Part shown: piece after piece, positions 12,078 to 22,965 of the stretch | Layout: the number at the start of each line of letters is the position of its first letter | Position numbering within the stretch: position 1 is the first letter of the stretch | Source: Peromyscus leucopus | Taxonomy: Eukaryota > Chordata > Mammalia > Rodentia > Cricetidae | Length of the DNA: 64,000 nucleotides | Direction: 5' to 3' | Assembly: GCF_004664715.2 (NCBI RefSeq) | Contig: NC_051069.1 | Coordinates: forward strand, 78,700,647 to 78,764,646 | Translations under genes and position numbers: made by a program | The notes under the pieces: model-generated | The model's input: the letters and a program-made list of their open reading frames with translations, nothing else | Database searches by the model: none | Told to the model about the DNA's origin: nothing

Positions 12078-12502
12078 GAGTCTAATTTGGTTTTCAGTCT
12101 TGTTGGGGCACACTGCAGAACATAGACCAAAACTACAGCCTCCTGTAATAGTATTTGATACTCTTCTATAGAAAGGAAGGCAGAGTTTCCCCCATTGAAC
12201 CCAGAAACTATATAGCTTACCTATCTAGCCATCTTGTTCCAGAAATCTCCCATCCCTACTTTTCAAATGCTGGCATTACAAGGTGTTATCTTGATGACCC
12301 AGCATTTACATGGTGCTAAGGATCCCAAACTCCAGTGGTCAGCTTGTACAGCAAGAGCTTTAACGCTGAGTCATTTTTCTGGACCATAAATATCCTTTAA
12401 TGTAACATTTTTTAAAAGCCAAATTTCACACAGAAATTACCAATGCCCAAGATGTCAAACTTGAATGTATAAGGCAAGATCAGGGACACTGGTGTTTCCT
12501 AT

Positions 12503-12832
12503 TGTGGTGGTTTGAAAGAAAATGGCCTCTGTAGGTTCTTAGGGAGTGGCACTTTTAGGAGGTGTGGCCTTATAGGAATAGCTATGGCTATTGTTATTGA
12601 GGAAGTGTGTTACTGCAGGGTGGGCTTTGAGGTTTCAAATGCTCAAGCCAGTCCCAGTGTCTTTCTCTCTTCCTGTTGCCTGCAGATCTGGATGTACAAC
12701 TCTCACCTACCTCTCCAGCACCAGGTCTGCCTGCATGCCACCATACTTCCCACCATGACAATAATGGACTAAACCTCTGAACTGTAAGCCAGGACCAATT
12801 AAATATTTTCCTTTATAAGAGCTGCTGTGAGG
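12503..12832 (+). mobile_element. Lx-type L1 3' end-like repeat
   Basis: The stretch with tggtttgaaagaaaatggcc, GGAGTGGCACTTTTAGGAGGTGTGGCC and ttataagagctgctgtg matches a very common rodent interspersed sequence that I associate with the 3' end of older L1 (Lx) elements. A B1 copy abuts its end. Confidence 0.6.
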
Positions 12833-12960
12833 GCGGTGGTGGCACATACCTAAGAGGCAGGTGGATCTCTGTGAGTTCAAAGCCAACCTGGTCTAAAGAG
12901 CAAGTTCCAGGACAGCCAAGGCTGTTACACAGAGAAACCCTGTCTCAAAAAAACCAAAAA
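12832..12960 (+). mobile_element. B1 SINE
   Basis: Contains ggtggatctctgtgagttca and cagagaaaccctgtctcaaa. The start of the body shows an internal deletion, with the segment between the promoter and GGCAGGTGG missing. Confidence 0.85.
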
Positions 12961-13076
12961 CAATAAAAAATAAATTTTAAAAAGAAAGGAAATAGTTGAG
13001 GAGTTAACTCAGTGATAGAACACTTGCTTAGCAAACCCAAGGACCCTGGATCATTCCTCGGCTCAGAAAGAAAAAA

Positions 13077-13078
<2 letters not shown>

Positions 13079-13127
<49 letters not shown>

Positions 13128-13300
13128 AGAAGAAGAAGAAGAAGGAGGAGGAGGAGGAGGAGGAGGAGGAGGAGGAGGAGGGGGGGGCAGAGGAGGAGGG
13201 AGAGGGGAGGAAAAGGGAGGGAAGGAGGGAGGGACGGACGGACAGACGGACGGATGGACGGATGAACGGACAGAAGGAGAGAGGGGAGAGGGAGAGACAG
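13079..13300 (+). repeat. Purine-rich compound repeat (GA, GAA, GGA, GGGA/GGAC)
   Basis: Successive blocks of GA, GAA and GGA lead to GGGA and GGAC/GGAT units. The open frame across it encodes only low-complexity RE/GG repeats and is not a gene. Confidence 0.95.
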
Positions 13301-13639
13301 AGAGGTTAAAGATTATTTTGGTGCCCAGTTCCCAGGGATAAAGTGTTCATCTTGGCAGGGGAACCTGTGGTGGCTGGTCACATTGCATGCATATTCAGGA
13401 ACAAGAGAAAGATGAATGTGTTCAGCTCAATTTCTTCTTTTTATTTAGTCCAGGATCCCAGCCCAAGGGATGGTGCTGCCTACATGCGGGGTATATTTTC
13501 CCACTTAGATTGATTTAACCTAAAGACTCCCTCACAGACATGCTCAGAGACGTGCTTGTTTCCATGGGAATTCTAAAATCCCATCCAGCTGACAGTCAAG
13601 ATTAACCATCAGGGAGCCAAGAGTCCCTAGTGCTACTTT

Positions 13640-14725
13640 CAATTTAAAGCAGCCATGAGCTATTACACCAACCTGCCCACCACACTGCCTGGCTCCCCCA
13701 GCAAGATCTGGAGAGCAGATCCAGGCAAGGGTTGGGCCCATAGTCTCAGGGGGAAAAAAAAGCACCAAACTGACGAGACAAGTCTAGTGCTTTCAAACGA
13801 CCTAGAACAGCAGCACTGTCAGCCTGCCTGCCCCAGAATGTGGTCCAGGAAGCCCTGGATGTGGCTGTCGTTGGCACATGACAGTTTCTCCTTGACATCA
13901 TGCAGTTCTGTGAGGCCACGACCATTGAGATCAAGATGGTGATTGTGGTCACCGTGGATGAGACCTTCCAGAGGAAGGCTTTGTGTAGTACCTGGAAGCT
14001 GATGTCCCTGGCCAAGAGCTGTTGTGTGAAGCTGACCCAGCATGGGCTTGGAGTGCCTCCTGGAAGCTGCCTACACCAAGAGGCTGGAACTAGGGGAAAA
14101 AGTGGGAAGTGACTGGTGCAGCAGACAAGTGCCGCTCCGTGTGCCGCCTGCCACTTTATGAAGTCTTCTGTGCCAGACAACAAAGAGGAATGCCCAGTGC
14201 TGGGAAAGCTGGGGGAGGTGTCGGCAGCCGGGGAACTCTTGGCCCTCAGCTCAGCCAACTGAAGTGACATAGAGCCTGGCAGCGCCTCTCCAGTTGCTAT
14301 CCCTTGGGTGGACTCTCAGAGAATAGTCCCACTGGGGGAGCCGGGGATGCTGAGCCTAATGTCTCCCCAGGACAGGCTCATCTGTCTATCACATCATCTC
14401 TCATGGCCCTTTTTTGGTTCCTCTCCTGGTTGTTAAGATGACCCACCCCAGCCTGCAGCCAGCCCTGCCCAGTGGTTAGGAGCTATCCCACACCCCCTGA
14501 GGTGAGGACAGAGCCACATGCTGTTGTGACACTGATGCTGTTGGCTCCTTCCTCTTTGTGGCTTTCACAGCTGAGTTTCTGTTCTTGCTGGGAAATCCTT
14601 CAGCCTTGCTCTTCACCAAGGCTCTATTACTTTCCACTGACGATGGTCTGGACACTTTCACCAACCATCCTTTGTGCTGAGAACCTCTCCTACATTTCAG
14701 CAATGACCTTGAAAAAAATAAAAGT
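13640..14725 (+). pseudogene. Unidentified gene-like block, possible decayed retrocopy
   Basis: This roughly 1.1-kb stretch is free of recognisable SINE or L1 sequence. It has a protein-like segment around 13830-14080 (PQNVVQEALDVAVVGT, then a stop, then a 52-residue hydrophobic/polar stretch including CEATTIEIKMVIVV), a UTR-like tail, and AATAAA at 14717-14722. The frame is broken by stops and no intron signals are needed to read it. That pattern suits an old processed pseudogene, but I cannot name a parent and no clear poly(A) tail or target duplication is visible. It could equally be a lncRNA exon or conserved non-coding DNA. Confidence 0.3.
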
Positions 14726-15272
14726 CTTTCAAGTCCTGTCACTGGCCTTGCTGGAGCTCAGACACCCCAGACTTGGCTCTTAATGAGGAAGGGGCGTGTA
14801 GGAACCCTGACCCGGCTTCCTCTGCTGTTGTGCATGAAATTAATAGTATTAACGTTTGCTTCTTATGAGAAAGAAAACCAGAAGGTTAACCACCACAGTG
14901 TCCTTTGGTATAAGTGGGTTTCATCATGGCAAATGGTGCCACTGGCGTCTGGCTGCCCCTCCCCAAACTGCTTACTCTCATGCTGTTTAATGGTCACAGT
15001 GTCTTTTCCTAGTGACAGTCCTGATCAGAAGTATAAAGGTGCCACCCAGACCTGCCCACTTGCCCACATTATGATGGAGTGAGTTCCTGTACTCGCATAC
15101 CTGGGTGACAAGCATCCACCCACCTCCTGACTTCCTGCACCAATGACTCAGCTGGGGGAAGCAGTCCTCAGGTGGAATAACTCCCACACTTCCAGCTCCA
15201 GCCACCAGCACCCTCTCTCCAGGCTTCAGACCCTTGCAGCCAACTATTAAGCTGCTGTCCCAGTTTGGGTTA

Positions 15273-15287
15273 CCTACACCCATTTCT
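15273..15287 (+). repeat. L1 target-site duplication, left copy
   Basis: cctacacccatttct directly abuts the poly-T end of the L1. It matches 14 of 15 bases of the copy at 16720-16734. Confidence 0.85.
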
Positions 15288-16719
15288 TTTTTTTTTTTTT
15301 AATTAAATTTTTTTATTCATTTTACATAGCAATCAGATACCCCTCTCTTCCCTCCCCCTGGACCCCCAGCCTTTCCCCCAACCCACCCACCCCTATTTCC
15401 TGCCTCTGACAAGGTAAGGTCTCCTGTGGGGAGTCAACAGAGCCTGATACATCCAGTTGGGGCAGATCCAAGTCCCTCCCCCTGTATTAAGGCTATACAA
15501 GGTGTCCCACCACAGGTAGTGGGCTCCAAAAAGCCAGCTCATGCACCAGGGATGGATCAGGATCCTATTGCCAGGGGGCCCCTTAGGCAGATCAACCTAC
15601 ACAACTGTCTCTCTTATGCAGAGGGCCTAGTCCAGTCCCATGGAGGCTCCACAGCTATTGGTCCACAGTTCATGAGTTCCCACTAGTTTGGTTTGGTTGT
15701 CTCTATGTTTCCCCATCATGATCTTGATGCCCTTTGCTCATAGAACCCCTCTTCTCTCTCTTCAACTGGACTCCTAGAGCTCAGCCTGGTGCTTGGCTGT
15801 GGATCTCTGCATCTGCTTCCATCAGTTACTGAATGAAGACTCTATAATGACAGTTAGAGTATTCACCATTCTGATTACTGGAATAGGTCAGTTCAGGCAC
15901 CCTCTCCACTATTGTCAGTAGTCTAAACTGGGGTCATCCTTGTGGATTCCTGGGAACTTCCCTAGCACCCAGTTCCTCCCATCCCCATGATGTCTCCCTT
16001 TATCATGGTATCTCTTTCATTGCTCTCCTACTCTGCTCCAGTTTGACCATCCTGTTCCCTTATGTTCTCATCCTCCATCCTCTGCCCTCTATTACCCACC
16101 TCACCCCCAGTTTACTCATGGAGATCTCATCTACTTCCCCTTCCTAGGGCAATCCATGCATCCCTCTTAGGGTCCTCCTTGTTTCCTAGCTTCTCTGGAG
16201 CTGTGGGTTGTAGTCTGGTTATCCTTTGCTTTATATCTAGTATCCACTTATGAGTGAGCACATACTATGTTTGTCCTTCCGAGTCTAGTTTACCTCACTC
16301 AGGATGATATTTTCTAGTTCCATCCATTTGCCTGCAAATTTCATGATGTCATTGTTTTTTTTTCCTGCTGAGTAGTACTCCATTGTGTATATGTACCATA
16401 TTTTCTTTATCCATTCTTCGGTTGAGGGGTGTCTAGGTTGTTTCCAGGTTCTGGCTACTATGAATAATGCTGCTATGAACATAGCTGAGCATGTGCCCTT
16501 GTGTTATGATTGAACATTCCTTGGGTATATACCCAAGAGTGGTATGGTTGGGTCTTGAGGTAGTTTGATTCCCAATGTTCTGAGAAACCATCATACTGAT
16601 TTCCAAAGTAGCTGTACAGGTTTGCACTCCCACCAACAGTGGAGGGGTGTTCCCCTTGCTCTACACCCTCTCCTATATAAGCTGTCATCAGTGTTTTTGA
16701 TCTTAGCCATCCTGAGAGG
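15288..16719 (-). mobile_element. 5'-truncated L1 insertion (ORF2 C-terminus and 3' UTR)
   Basis: On the minus strand it encodes the L1 ORF2 C-terminal segment (WIKKIWYIYTMEYYSA at about 16360-16420, WMELENIILSEV after it), then a 3' UTR and an A-rich tail (poly-T at 15288-15310 on +). It is flanked by near-identical 15-bp repeats cctacacccaYttct at 15273-15287 and 16720-16734 (one mismatch), the mark of target-primed reverse transcription. It lacks ORF1 and most of ORF2, so it cannot move. Confidence 0.93.
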
Positions 16720-16734
16720 CCTACACCCACTTCT
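16720..16734 (+). repeat. L1 target-site duplication, right copy
   Basis: cctacacccacttct follows the truncated 5' end of the L1. It differs from the left copy by one T/C change. Confidence 0.85.
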
Positions 16735-17107
16735 AACACGTGTGTAGCAAGCTGACCTGCCACTTCCGCCCTCTTTCCCACCATCCATGACCCCTCTGCT
16801 AACACTCCCACCCACTTAGCCAAGTCAGCAATGCCAGCCACCTCTCTCACTTCCCACTTCTGGGGGTCATGAGGTCCAGGCTATGTGACCTCTTAATTAT
16901 CTCTCCATCCAGGCAGCAGCATCTCTCCTGTCACCTTGGGCTAGCTGGTCTCTAGGATTTTGGCTTCTAAGAGCTGTTTATACTCCTAAAACTTACCAAG
17001 AACCCCTAAAATCTTTTGCACACATGGATATTTATCAGTATAATTGTATTGCTGATTTTTTTATTCAAAACTTGGGGAAGACGTGTTTATTGGTACATTT
17101 AAAAATA

Positions 17108-17185
17108 ACAGTGAGCTAAGGCTGTAGCTCAATGGTAGAGAGCCTGCCTTGCATGCCTGAGGCCCTAGGTTCAATTCCCAGTACA
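17108..17185 (+). mobile_element. ID-type SINE
   Basis: Contains aaggctgtagctcaatggta and gaggccctaggttcaattcc, the BC1/tRNA-Ala-derived ID core, followed by an (AAAT)n tail. Confidence 0.85.
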
Positions 17186-19577
17186 GCTAAATAAATAAAA
17201 TAAAAGTGAGTATGATGATACTTTGAAGGTTGAGGCGGGACAATAAGGAGTTCAAGACCACTCCTGGCTACATAAAAAGTTTGAGGCCACCCTGACCTAG
17301 TGAGAATCTGTTTATATGTGTACTAATATTGGAGAGTTATTTGTGCAGGCAACATTCCTAACAGCATTCCACACAATGGCCAACAGACTGAAATAATCTA
17401 AATGTCCACAAATGAATGAATAACATGGCAAAACCATCCACTGGTGCATTTTCAGCCTCCAAAAGAAATAAAATATTGATATAAACTACATTTTGGATGC
17501 CAAGTGAAAGAAGCCAGACATGGAGAAGTCAAATGTATAATTCTTCTTATATGAAATACCCACAGACAGAAAGTAGTTCAGTGGTCATCCGAGAATGGAG
17601 GGGCTGGCGTGAGGAGTGTGGCATTGTAGAATGTTCTTTTGGAGTGATGAAATGTTTTGAAACTAGAGAGAGGGTAATGGTTGCATAATACTGTGCATCC
17701 ATTAAACACACTGAACTTTACATTTTAAAATGTTGGGATGTTTTTGTTGTTCTTTTTTGTCTTATTTTTTGAGACAGGCTCTTGCTATATAGCCCTGTCT
17801 GATTTGATACTGACTGTGTAGGCCAGGCTGTTCTCAACCTTTCGGAGATCCTCCTGTCTCGGTCAAAAGCTAGGTTCACAGGCATGTACCATCAGATGCA
17901 ACCTAAAATGATTAATTTTATGACTTGTGGATTTAACCTCAATGTCAAACCAAAGTCCTGCACAGTGCAGCACACCTGTAGTCCGAGCTACCAGGGCTGA
18001 GACAGACAGACCTGGAGCCCAGGAATTCATGGCTTGGGTCTACCATGTCCACAAAGCAGTGGTAGTAAGGTTGAGACGAGGACTCTTGCCTCTCAGGTAC
18101 ACCAGTTTGCCTGAGAAGGGTAGTGAATCGCACAGGTGGGAAGCCTTGAAGGTCATACTCCTGTGCTGATGGTACTAGGACCACACCTATTAAGAACCCT
18201 AGGCTCCAGCCCTTAAGCCTGGGCCTGTAGCTCAGTGGAGAGCCCTTGCCTAGGAAGAGTCAGGCCCAGGGTTCCATGGTCAGCACCAGAAACAAAACCA
18301 AATAAAAACAGATCCCCCGAAAGCATAGAAACCTGGGGTTCCTAGAGAAAGGAATGTCAAGATGTCCCAGATAAGTCAGCCCCTGAATGGGGGATGCGCT
18401 GAGGAATGCAGAGAAAATGAGAAAGAGAGATGCTTTGAAGAGGCCGAGGTGGGTGGTGGGGCCCAGCCTAAGATGTAAGTGGCTGGCTCAGGAAGTCACC
18501 TACAAGTACCACATCGTGAAATGGTGATGAAATCCGGCAGTTCCCGGTTGGCCAACTTGATTCCATGATGGTGCAGCCAGTCCTTTCCTCAAGCCTTATC
18601 AGCAGCATCTGTGATGGCTGATGTTTACCAAGCAATTAGCCTCACACTCAGACCAGGTGACTCTTGACCCAAAAACAGTCCAGGCCACTTCTGAGTACCA
18701 GGAAAGGGAGCCAAACCTGCTCACTCAGAGAGAGTGCTCTCCAGTCTCCAGGACAGCCTGAAAACTGTCCTTTGATTTGCACAAGAGTCTGGGGCCCTCT
18801 AGCCCCACCCCACCCCAACCAAGCACAGCCTCTGTCTCTGTTCCCTGTAGCCCTTCAACACATTCACAAACCCCATGCATGAAGTTGGCTCCAACAGAGT
18901 GCCTTCCCAAGACCCCAGGGCCTCTGCCGGTAAGTACAGCATCTCCAGACCTCAGTCATCCAGAACCCAAAACCAAACCCCCAAACATAGTCAATGCCAC
19001 AAGCCTTTTCCTGTCTGACTCTGAATAAGCAGTGGCTGCTGCCTGTGTGACTGACCGCACAGGGCTGCCAGGGTTTAAGGTTCCGAGTTTGAGCCTGTGA
19101 AGATGTCAACGTCCGTTTCACCCATGAGGGCAAGGTACGGGATTGCTGTAGATCTCCAGAACTGCCAGCTCACACTAAGGTATACATACTGCTACTAGGC
19201 ACTTAAAGTTAGTAGCAAAAGGATGCAAGGGTGTTCGCAATCAGTGCACACAGGAAACCCTACAAGTCAGACAGGATTAAACAAGGTCGACAGTGTGAAG
19301 TACAAGTAATTAGCTTAGGAATTCAGGAAGAGGGAATTTCCAATACGGGTAAGAAGGGTGTGGTCGTGCAGAAGTGCAGGGGAGGGTTATAAGTGAGGCT
19401 GTGCCCAGGACAGACAGCTGACCTGTGGAATGATGAATGAAGTAGTGATGGGCATTATCATCTGAATAGGGATATGCCACAGAGGGCCTGAAAACAAAAG
19501 TGAGTTCACAGTGAGAATTTGTCAGTGAGGGGAGAATTGTTACCGGAAGCTCACCAGAGATGACCACTCAGACAGAA

Positions 19578-20009
19578 TGTGTAGCCGATGGAAAGTCTTT
19601 ATTCCGGCCGGCTGGGACCCAAGTGTTTGAGGACCGAGGCGTGGTTCAGAGTGTCCAGGGCCTGGGGTTAAGGGCAGAGACCTTGTAGAGGTATCTGGCT
19701 CAGCTTCACAGAGTAAGCAGCTTGAAGCAAGCAGTTTCAACAGAAGCTGATTAGCAGTTAACCCTAAGTTCCGCACAAACAAGCAGCTAAGATAAAGGGT
19801 TAGCTGGAGGAGGTTCCGCACAAACCAGGAGTTTTAACAAAGGCTAAGATAAGTGAGCTAGGACATCCTGACCTTTGATTCCTAGACTAGAGTTGGGTAG
19901 TTTTCCACGGGGTTCTCCATCAAGGAGAGCAGATTCTAGTTAACCCTGGAAACGGGCTTCAGGAAGAAGACAAAATGGAGGAACCTCTGCACTGTCTTGC
20001 CCAGTCACA
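19578..20009 (-). mobile_element. ERV LTR (antisense), boundaries approximate
   Basis: On the minus strand it begins tgtgactgggcaagacagtg and ends near ccggaataaagactttccat..gctacaca, with an AATAAAGACT polyadenylation signal close to the end as in gammaretrovirus-type LTRs. It contains two ttccgcacaaac-type sub-repeats. No clean target duplication was found. Confidence 0.6.
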
Positions 20010-20636
20010 GGCTAAAGGAGGCCCTGGGGAGGAAACTGGGGGACGGTGCAGAAGAGACTTAGAGGAAATTCCTGGAGTTGGTGCATCTTGATGGGGCCAG
20101 AGGTAGAGTGAGAGAAGCAAGACACACAAAATTGAAGAGAGTTACCACTCGGTAGATAAATTCATCATAGTTCAATGCAGTGGCTTCTTAGTTTAAGATA
20201 GAGATTCACATGCCCCAAGTGGCCCTTAAATTCCTGATACAATGCCTCCATCTCCCAAGTATGCACCATCATACCTAGCTTAATGCAATACCGTTGTGGA
20301 GGAGTATTGAGACAATGTCTCATGTTGCCCAGGCTAACCCAAATTTGCCATGTGGCTGAGGTTGGCCTTGATCTCTTCATTCTTCTGCCTCTACTTTCTA
20401 AGTGCTGGGATTACTAGCATACATCACCACACCTGGTTTTTTAATGCAAAATTTTTAATCAGTTTTGGTTTTGAGACAGAGTCATGATGTGTAGATCAGA
20501 TTGGCCTTTTTTGGGTAATCCTTGGCCTCCCGAGCGTCAGGATTACAGAGGTGCACCATCATGTCCAGCTAAAAAAATTTTTTAAAAAGTTTAATGCCAA
20601 ATAATCTGTACTTCACAAAACATCCCATTTAGTTTT

Positions 20637-20835
20637 TATAGATTTGTTTTACTTAGTGTATGAATGTTTTGCCTGCTTGTGTGTATATGCGGCACATGTG
20701 TGCCTGTTGGATCTCCTGGAGCTGGGCTTAGGAATGGCTAGGAGCCACCATGTGGGAACTGGGAATTGAACTGAGGTCCTCTAACTGGGAATTGAACTGA
20801 GGTCCTCTGCAAGGATGACAAGTGCTCTCAACTGC
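20637..20835 (-). mobile_element. B3-type SINE (antisense) with internal 26-bp duplication
   Basis: Has ggaattgaactgaggtcctc and agtgctctcaactgctgagc, the reverse complement of the tRNA-like half. A 26-bp unit is exactly repeated at 20757-20782 and 20783-20808. Confidence 0.8.
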
Positions 20836-21686
20836 TGAGCCCTCTCTTCAAACCCTGTCTGAGGATGCCCTTTCACAGCAAGACCTTATCACTTCCCCAG
20901 CCCTGGGTGTGATGAGAGGCCCTCCTCTGGGCTCCTCCACAGGCCTCCATGTGCTAGGCTACAGTGCAGGGTTTTCCGTGCTTGTCCAAGAGATGCTGTT
21001 ATCCTGACTCCTTGGCCTTGTGTAACCAGAAAACATTCTTCTGGGAGCTCTTCTCTGACCCACAGTGACCAAAATGGCTAAGCAGGACGTCATCTGGTCT
21101 ATGATGGAGCTAACAAACCGTGTGAGTCACTTTACAAGCCAACTGAACCCATTCTGCTAGCTCCTTCATGCCTGTTAGATAAAAATTACAGAAGATCTCT
21201 CATCGCTGTGCACTACAACCCTGTGCTAGTTCCCACCACCAAAGACCATGAATCAAAATGGAATCACTCCCAGGAGAGCTTGACAAGCTGAAACTCAGCA
21301 GCCAGGATGATGGGAGAAGTCAGGAATAGAGAGGTAATGGCCCCATTTCCCAACAGGACGATTTCATTAGCTGTGATAGTAAAGTTGCCTCTATCTTAAT
21401 CCTTACACACACACACACAAAATAACTTTTAGGCACGGTGGTGAGCATCTGTAATCCCTGCTAAGGCAGAAGATTTCAATTTCCAGGCCAGCCTGGGACT
21501 GCATAGGAAGTAGTGTATCAAAACAAAACAAAAAGTCATCTAATGCTAATTAGTAACCTGCCTATTGTTCTCCCATTGTGCCTCCTACATACCTTGCAAG
21601 AAAAGGAAATGACAGAGCTAATCCCCTTTTTTCTGTTTCTGTTGTTGTTTTGTTTGGGGTTTTTTTGTCTTGTTTTTTCTTTTTAG

Positions 21687-21812
21687 TTTTTCAAGACAGA
21701 GTTTCTCTGTGTAGCCTTCACTGACCTGGAAGTTGCTCTATAGACCAGGCTGACTTTGAAGTCACAGAGATCCACCTGCCTCTGTCCTTTGTGCACCACA
21801 ACTGCCTGGCAT
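21687..21812 (-). mobile_element. B1 SINE (antisense)
   Basis: Reads tttttcaagacagagtttctctgtgtag..tagaccaggctgac..cacagagatccacctgcctc. Confidence 0.8.
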
Positions 21813-22024
21813 ACCTGTTTTGTTTTTGCCCAAAAGTTCTCTCTCTTTGTTCAGCCAATTAGAATCCTCCTTCTACTTAATGGCAGAAGGGTTGCCCAAC
21901 TGTAGAACTGACAATAAAACCAGCCCCATGACAAGCGCGAACTAAACTCCAGTAGTTGTGAAACTGAGGCAGGAGGATCATTAGTTTAAGACAAGCCTGG
22001 GCTACATGCAAGACCCTATCTAGG

Positions 22025-22150
22025 AAGGAAAGAAAGAAGAAAAAAGGAAGGAAGGAAGGAAGAAAGGAAGGAAGGAAGGAAGGAAGGAAGGAAGGAAGGA
22101 AGGAAGGAAGGAAGGAAGGAAGGAAGGAAGAAGGAAAGGAGAGAGGAAGG
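22025..22150 (+). repeat. (GGAA)n microsatellite
   Basis: About 125 bp of GGAA/AAGG units with a few single-base breaks. Its position fits expansion of the A-rich tail of the SINE at about 21940-22020. Confidence 0.97.
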
Positions 22151-22182
22151 AACAGAAAAGACATTAATAGGTTTAAATTGTA

Positions 22183-22320
22183 ATCTTAGGAGTAGTGCTC
22201 CTTGTCTTTAATCTAAGCACTTGGGAGGCAATGGTAGGCAGATCTCTGTGAGTTCAAGGCCAGCCTGGTCTACATAGCAAGTACAAAGCCACATAATAAG
22301 ACCCTGTCTCAAAAAATATA
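22183..22320 (+). mobile_element. B1 SINE
   Basis: Diverged B1 with gcagatctctgtgagttcaa and gaccctgtctcaaaaaat. Confidence 0.8.
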
Positions 22321-22965
22321 GTTGATTAAATAAATAAATAAACTGTAATTTGTCCTTAGCCACATACCTCTGTATTCATTAGCATTCTCACCACAGACTT
22401 GGGTCAGTCATCCCTTCATTCATCCATCCCTCCTTCCATCTGTGCACTCTTTCTCCCTTCCATCCACCCACCCATTCTGCCCATCTATCCATCCAACCAT
22501 CTATTTACTCAGTCATAAAGCTGCTTCCCACCCCTCCTGTCCACTCATCCGCATGTACATCCCTACCGTCAGCGTCCAGCCACTTACTCTACGTATTTCC
22601 CACCTAGTGTGTAAAACCAGCACATGGCAAGAGCTCTAGCACTCGGCAGCAAGCCTACTTAACTTCTCTCGGTTGTCGAGTCTTGGAGCTTGTATCTGCT
22701 TACAAGAGACTTCATGTTGCTGAAGGTACCTCCTGCTTTGTTTGCAGGACCTAGAGAAATCAAGCTGGAACTGGGCTGGAAGCTTCCTCCTTCTTAGCTA
22801 GTCCATATAGGCTGGAAGGTGCTGAGGAGGCTTGTGGGGCAAACTAGCATCAATAGTCTTATTCGGCCTGGGGACTCTGCATGCTACACTACCGACTGGC
22901 CAGGCAATATGCCTAGTAGTACAATCACAGCAAGTCTGTTATAGAGGTAAGCAACCACTGTCTTT

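Larger units (their letters stand above)
8356..13640. other. Intergenic region, proximal part
   Basis: No gene recognised. It holds L1 3'-end-like sequence (about 9050-9312, 12503-12832), B2-type SINEs (9418-9635, 9866-10050, 10432-10630), a (CA)n(TA)n microsatellite (10144-10226), GTTT/GGTT repeats followed by an antisense B1 (11376-11578), a solo LTR (11651-12077), a B1 (12832-12960) and a purine tract (13079-13300). Confidence 0.75.
14726..22965. other. Intergenic region, middle part
   Basis: No gene recognised. It contains an antisense L1 3' end (15288-16719), an ID-type SINE (17108-17185), an ID/B4 remnant (18216-18300), an antisense ERV LTR (about 19578-20009), a B3-type SINE (20637-20835), antisense and sense B1 copies (21687-21812, 22183-22320) and a (GGAA)n array (22025-22150). 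The stretch 18300-19560 looks unique and non-coding. Confidence 0.7.

Noticed and set aside
13746..14270. 174-codon open frame on the minus strand
   Set aside because: Shows no recognisable domain and overlaps the + strand block; the length is within chance for GC-rich sequence.
16285..16482. Minus-strand frame with L1 ORF2 C-terminal residues as a possible gene
   Set aside because: It is part of a 5'-truncated L1 with target duplications; only the ORF2 tail is present.
19578..20009. Target-site duplication for the ERV LTR
   Set aside because: No matching 4-6 bp flanks were found at any nearby boundary choice.
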